A DNA stretch of 5,688 nucleotides from Methylococcaceae bacterium (lineage in GTDB: Bacteria; Pseudomonadota; Gammaproteobacteria; Methylococcales; Methylomonadaceae): assembly GCA_947505055.1 (NCBI GenBank), contig CANNLO010000320.1, positions 1 through 5,688 of the forward strand. Reading direction: 5' to 3'. The notes below the pieces were generated by a model. The model was not told the origin of the DNA. It saw only the letters and a list, made by a program, of their open reading frames with translations, and made no database searches. Position 1 is the stretch's first letter; each line of letters opens with the position of its first letter. Below, in pieces: positions 3,842 through 5,688 of this stretch. Position numbers and translations under genes: made by a program.

Positions 3842-5688
3842 ATGAAACAAAATGATTCCCTCGATAAACTTGGCGCTTACTATCATCAGGTACATGAAAT
3901 CATTTTAAGTCGCCAGGATTGGGTAAGCGGTTTACTACCCGCCAGTACGGCAATAAATGCACATGGCAACTATACCGATGCCTGGGTAAGAGATAATGTC
4001 TACAGTATTTTAGCAGCCTGGGGCTTGGCTCTCGCTTACCGTCGCGCAGAGGAAAATCAGGGGCGAACTTACCTTCTTGAACAAAGCGTTGTAAAACTGA
4101 TGCGCGGACTGCTTACTGCGATGATGCGTCAGGCGCCCAAAGTTGAAAAATTCAAACACACACAAAATCCGCTTGATGCTTTACATGCAAAATACGACAC
4201 AAAATCAGGCAACATTGTCGTAGGCGATCATGAATGGGGACATTTGCAACTGGATGCCACTTCATTATTCTTGTTAATGCTGGCACAAATGACTGCCTCG
4301 GGCTTACGTATCGTGTTTACGATTGATGAAGTCAATTTCGTGCAAAATCTGGTTCACTACATCAGCCGGACTTACCGGACGCCGGACTACGGAATCTGGG
4401 AGCGCGGCCATAAAATCAATCATGGTATTGCCGAATTAAATGCCAGCTCCATTGGCATGACTAAAGCTGCACTGGAAGCCTTATCGGGCTTTAACTTATT
4501 TGGTGACGAAGGTGGGCAGGCTTCTATTGTCCATGTCATCAGTGACGACATAGCCCGAACCCGCATTACACTGGAATCATTACTCCCCAGAGAATCTCTT
4601 TCCAAAGAAACCGATTCCTCCATTCTCAGCATTACCGGGTATCCGGCCTTTGCCGTGGATAATCAATTACTGAGGGCAAAAACGGAAGCCATTGTTCACG
4701 AAAAACTGGAAGGTCCCTATGGTTGCAAGCGTTTTTTATTAGATGGCCACCAAACTTCGATAGAAGATGGGCGGCGACAATATTACGATCCCCATGAATT
4801 AAAGCAATTCCAGGATATTGAATGTGAATGGCCATTGTTTTTTACGTATTTTCTGCTCAACAGTTTATTCAATGGTGATAAAGCTGCCGCTCAGCAATAT
4901 CGAGAAAAACTTGAAAGTTTGCTGGTAGAACAAAATGGTCAACAATCACTACCTGAACTCTACATTGTTCCCAAAGAGTTAATTAACGCCGAAAAAGCCA
5001 ATCCAAACAGCCAGCAACGTGTCCCTAATGAAAACATCCCCTTGGTTTGGGCGCAAAGTCTTTTTATTTTGGGCTGCCTGATTCATGATGATTTGCTAAG
5101 TTGTGATGATATCGATCCCTTAAGACGACACAAGGTTTTTAAAAACAACCAAGGTTGCAAACTGCAAATCCAATTATTGGCGCAGGATGAAACGGTACAA
5201 AACAGTTTATTGGGCTATGGGATTTTCACTCAAACTTTGGCAGAACTTGCGCCTATCCAGATACGGGAAGCCAGCGAACTGGCCGAAGCCTATACTCATG
5301 TTGGTCGAAATGACCGCATTGGTTTAACTGGTCGACCCTTGAGACAACTGAGAACACTGGCAACCTCCAAGGTCTATGTATTAGCGGGTGAGCGTTTACT
5401 CTTTTTACCGCAATGCCTCAATCAAAAGGGATTCTACCTGGCAATGGATAATCGATTGCTGATAGAACGTCTACGTCTGGAGCTATCCTATATTTATAAA
5501 CATTGGGACAGCCCCGGTAATCCTTTGGTTGTTGTGGCCATAAAAAACAATATGCTGGATAACCACTATTGCGGCATGCTGATTAACTTCATCCGTGAAC
5601 TGCAACAAGGTTCAACTCAAGGCATTTCCTTGCAACTGGGCACGCTGTTGGATTTTATTGAAACGTCAAGCTATGAAAAAATCAATTA
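3842..5688 (+). CDS. GH15-like phosphorylase kinase alpha/beta-type protein (3' partial)
   Basis: Open from ATG 3842 to the window edge (615 codons, no stop). The sequence closely follows the N-terminal half of the eukaryotic phosphorylase kinase alpha/beta subunits: GLLPAS (30-35), DAWVRDNVYSILAAWGLALA (46-65), LEQSVVKLMRGLL (79-91), DALHAKYDTKSG (112-123), WGHLQLDAT (132-140), YGIWERG (183-189), IAELNASSIGM (196-206) and IECEWPLF (326-333). The family has a glucoamylase-like (alpha/alpha)6 domain, here about 1-415, followed by a linker and further helical domain. Arg50-Asp51, Glu187 and Glu327 or Glu329 sit where GH15 enzymes keep substrate-binding and catalytic residues, so sugar binding or hydrolysis is possible. 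Related bacterial proteins, notably cyanobacterial, run to about 1,070 residues, so roughly 40% is missing. No Shine-Dalgarno sequence is visible, but this ATG aligns with the family start. A glycogen-linked role is inferred. Confidence 0.93.
   Translation, partial: MKQNDSLDKLGAYYHQVHEIILSRQDWVSGLLPASTAINAHGNYTDAWVRDNVYSILAAWGLALAYRRAEENQGRTYLLEQSVVKLMRGLLTAMMRQAPKVEKFKHTQNPLDALHAKYDTKSGNIVVGDHEWGHLQLDATSLFLLMLAQMTASGLRIVFTIDEVNFVQNLVHYISRTYRTPDYGIWERGHKINHGIAELNASSIGMTKAALEALSGFNLFGDEGGQASIVHVISDDIARTRITLESLLPRESLSKETDSSILSITGYPAFAVDNQLLRAKTEAIVHEKLEGPYGCKRFLLDGHQTSIEDGRRQYYDPHELKQFQDIECEWPLFFTYFLLNSLFNGDKAAAQQYREKLESLLVEQNGQQSLPELYIVPKELINAEKANPNSQQRVPNENIPLVWAQSLFILGCLIHDDLLSCDDIDPLRRHKVFKNNQGCKLQIQLLAQDETVQNSLLGYGIFTQTLAELAPIQIREASELAEAYTHVGRNDRIGLTGRPLRQLRTLATSKVYVLAGERLLFLPQCLNQKGFYLAMDNRLLIERLRLELSYIYKHWDSPGNPLVVVAIKNNMLDNHYCGMLINFIRELQQGSTQGISLQLGTLLDFIETSSYEKIN

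Noticed and set aside
4420..4835. Two minus-strand open frames (70 and 67 residues)
   Set aside because: Both lie opposite strongly conserved parts of the phosphorylase-kinase-like gene and are shadows of it.

Overview
The window looks like chromosomal DNA from a gammaproteobacterium. The coding sequence is moderately AT-rich and the intergenic DNA more so. It encodes an FNR-type oxygen regulator with the Escherichia coli cysteine spacing, a MobD-like ParA/MinD-family ATPase and a bacterial relative of the phosphorylase kinase alpha/beta subunits. My impression is a free-living, glycogen-storing organism, possibly a methanotroph or relative. That is inference from gene content, not a database match.

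Layout. Positions 1-98 hold the last codons of an unidentified plus-strand gene, followed by a long imperfect inverted repeat. Positions 166-310 form a dense control region: a perfect FNR box (TTGATTTCGATCAA), an extended -10 element at class II distance, and a leader with one bulged hairpin and a 28-bp perfect palindrome. These lead into a 40-residue lipoprotein gene (310-432). A terminator hairpin (501-524) separates it from the convergent fnr-type gene (550-1266, minus). Positions 1267-1846 are mostly noncoding and carry several dyads and one possible 30-residue membrane microprotein. A minus-strand pair follows: a ParA/MinD-family ATPase (2679-3374) and, 46 bp downstream of it, a transglutaminase-like cysteine protease-fold protein (1847-2632). 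After 467 bp of AT-rich DNA, a large plus-strand gene starts at 3842 and runs off the end. It encodes a GH15-like, phosphorylase kinase alpha/beta-type protein.

How the parts may work together. The FNR protein should sense oxygen through a [4Fe-4S] cluster. The small lipoprotein beside it has a well-formed FNR-activated promoter and is the best candidate local target. A degenerate copy of the same site, sharing its first 11 bases, lies at the predicted promoter of the phosphorylase-kinase-like gene, so a link between oxygen limitation and glycogen use is possible but weakly supported. The ATPase and transglutaminase genes look co-transcribed, but their joint role is unknown. No CRISPR array, tRNA, rRNA or intact insertion sequence was seen. 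The points most worth following are the FNR-box/hairpin/micro-lipoprotein unit and the phosphorylase-kinase-like protein; neither amounts to a demonstrated new system.
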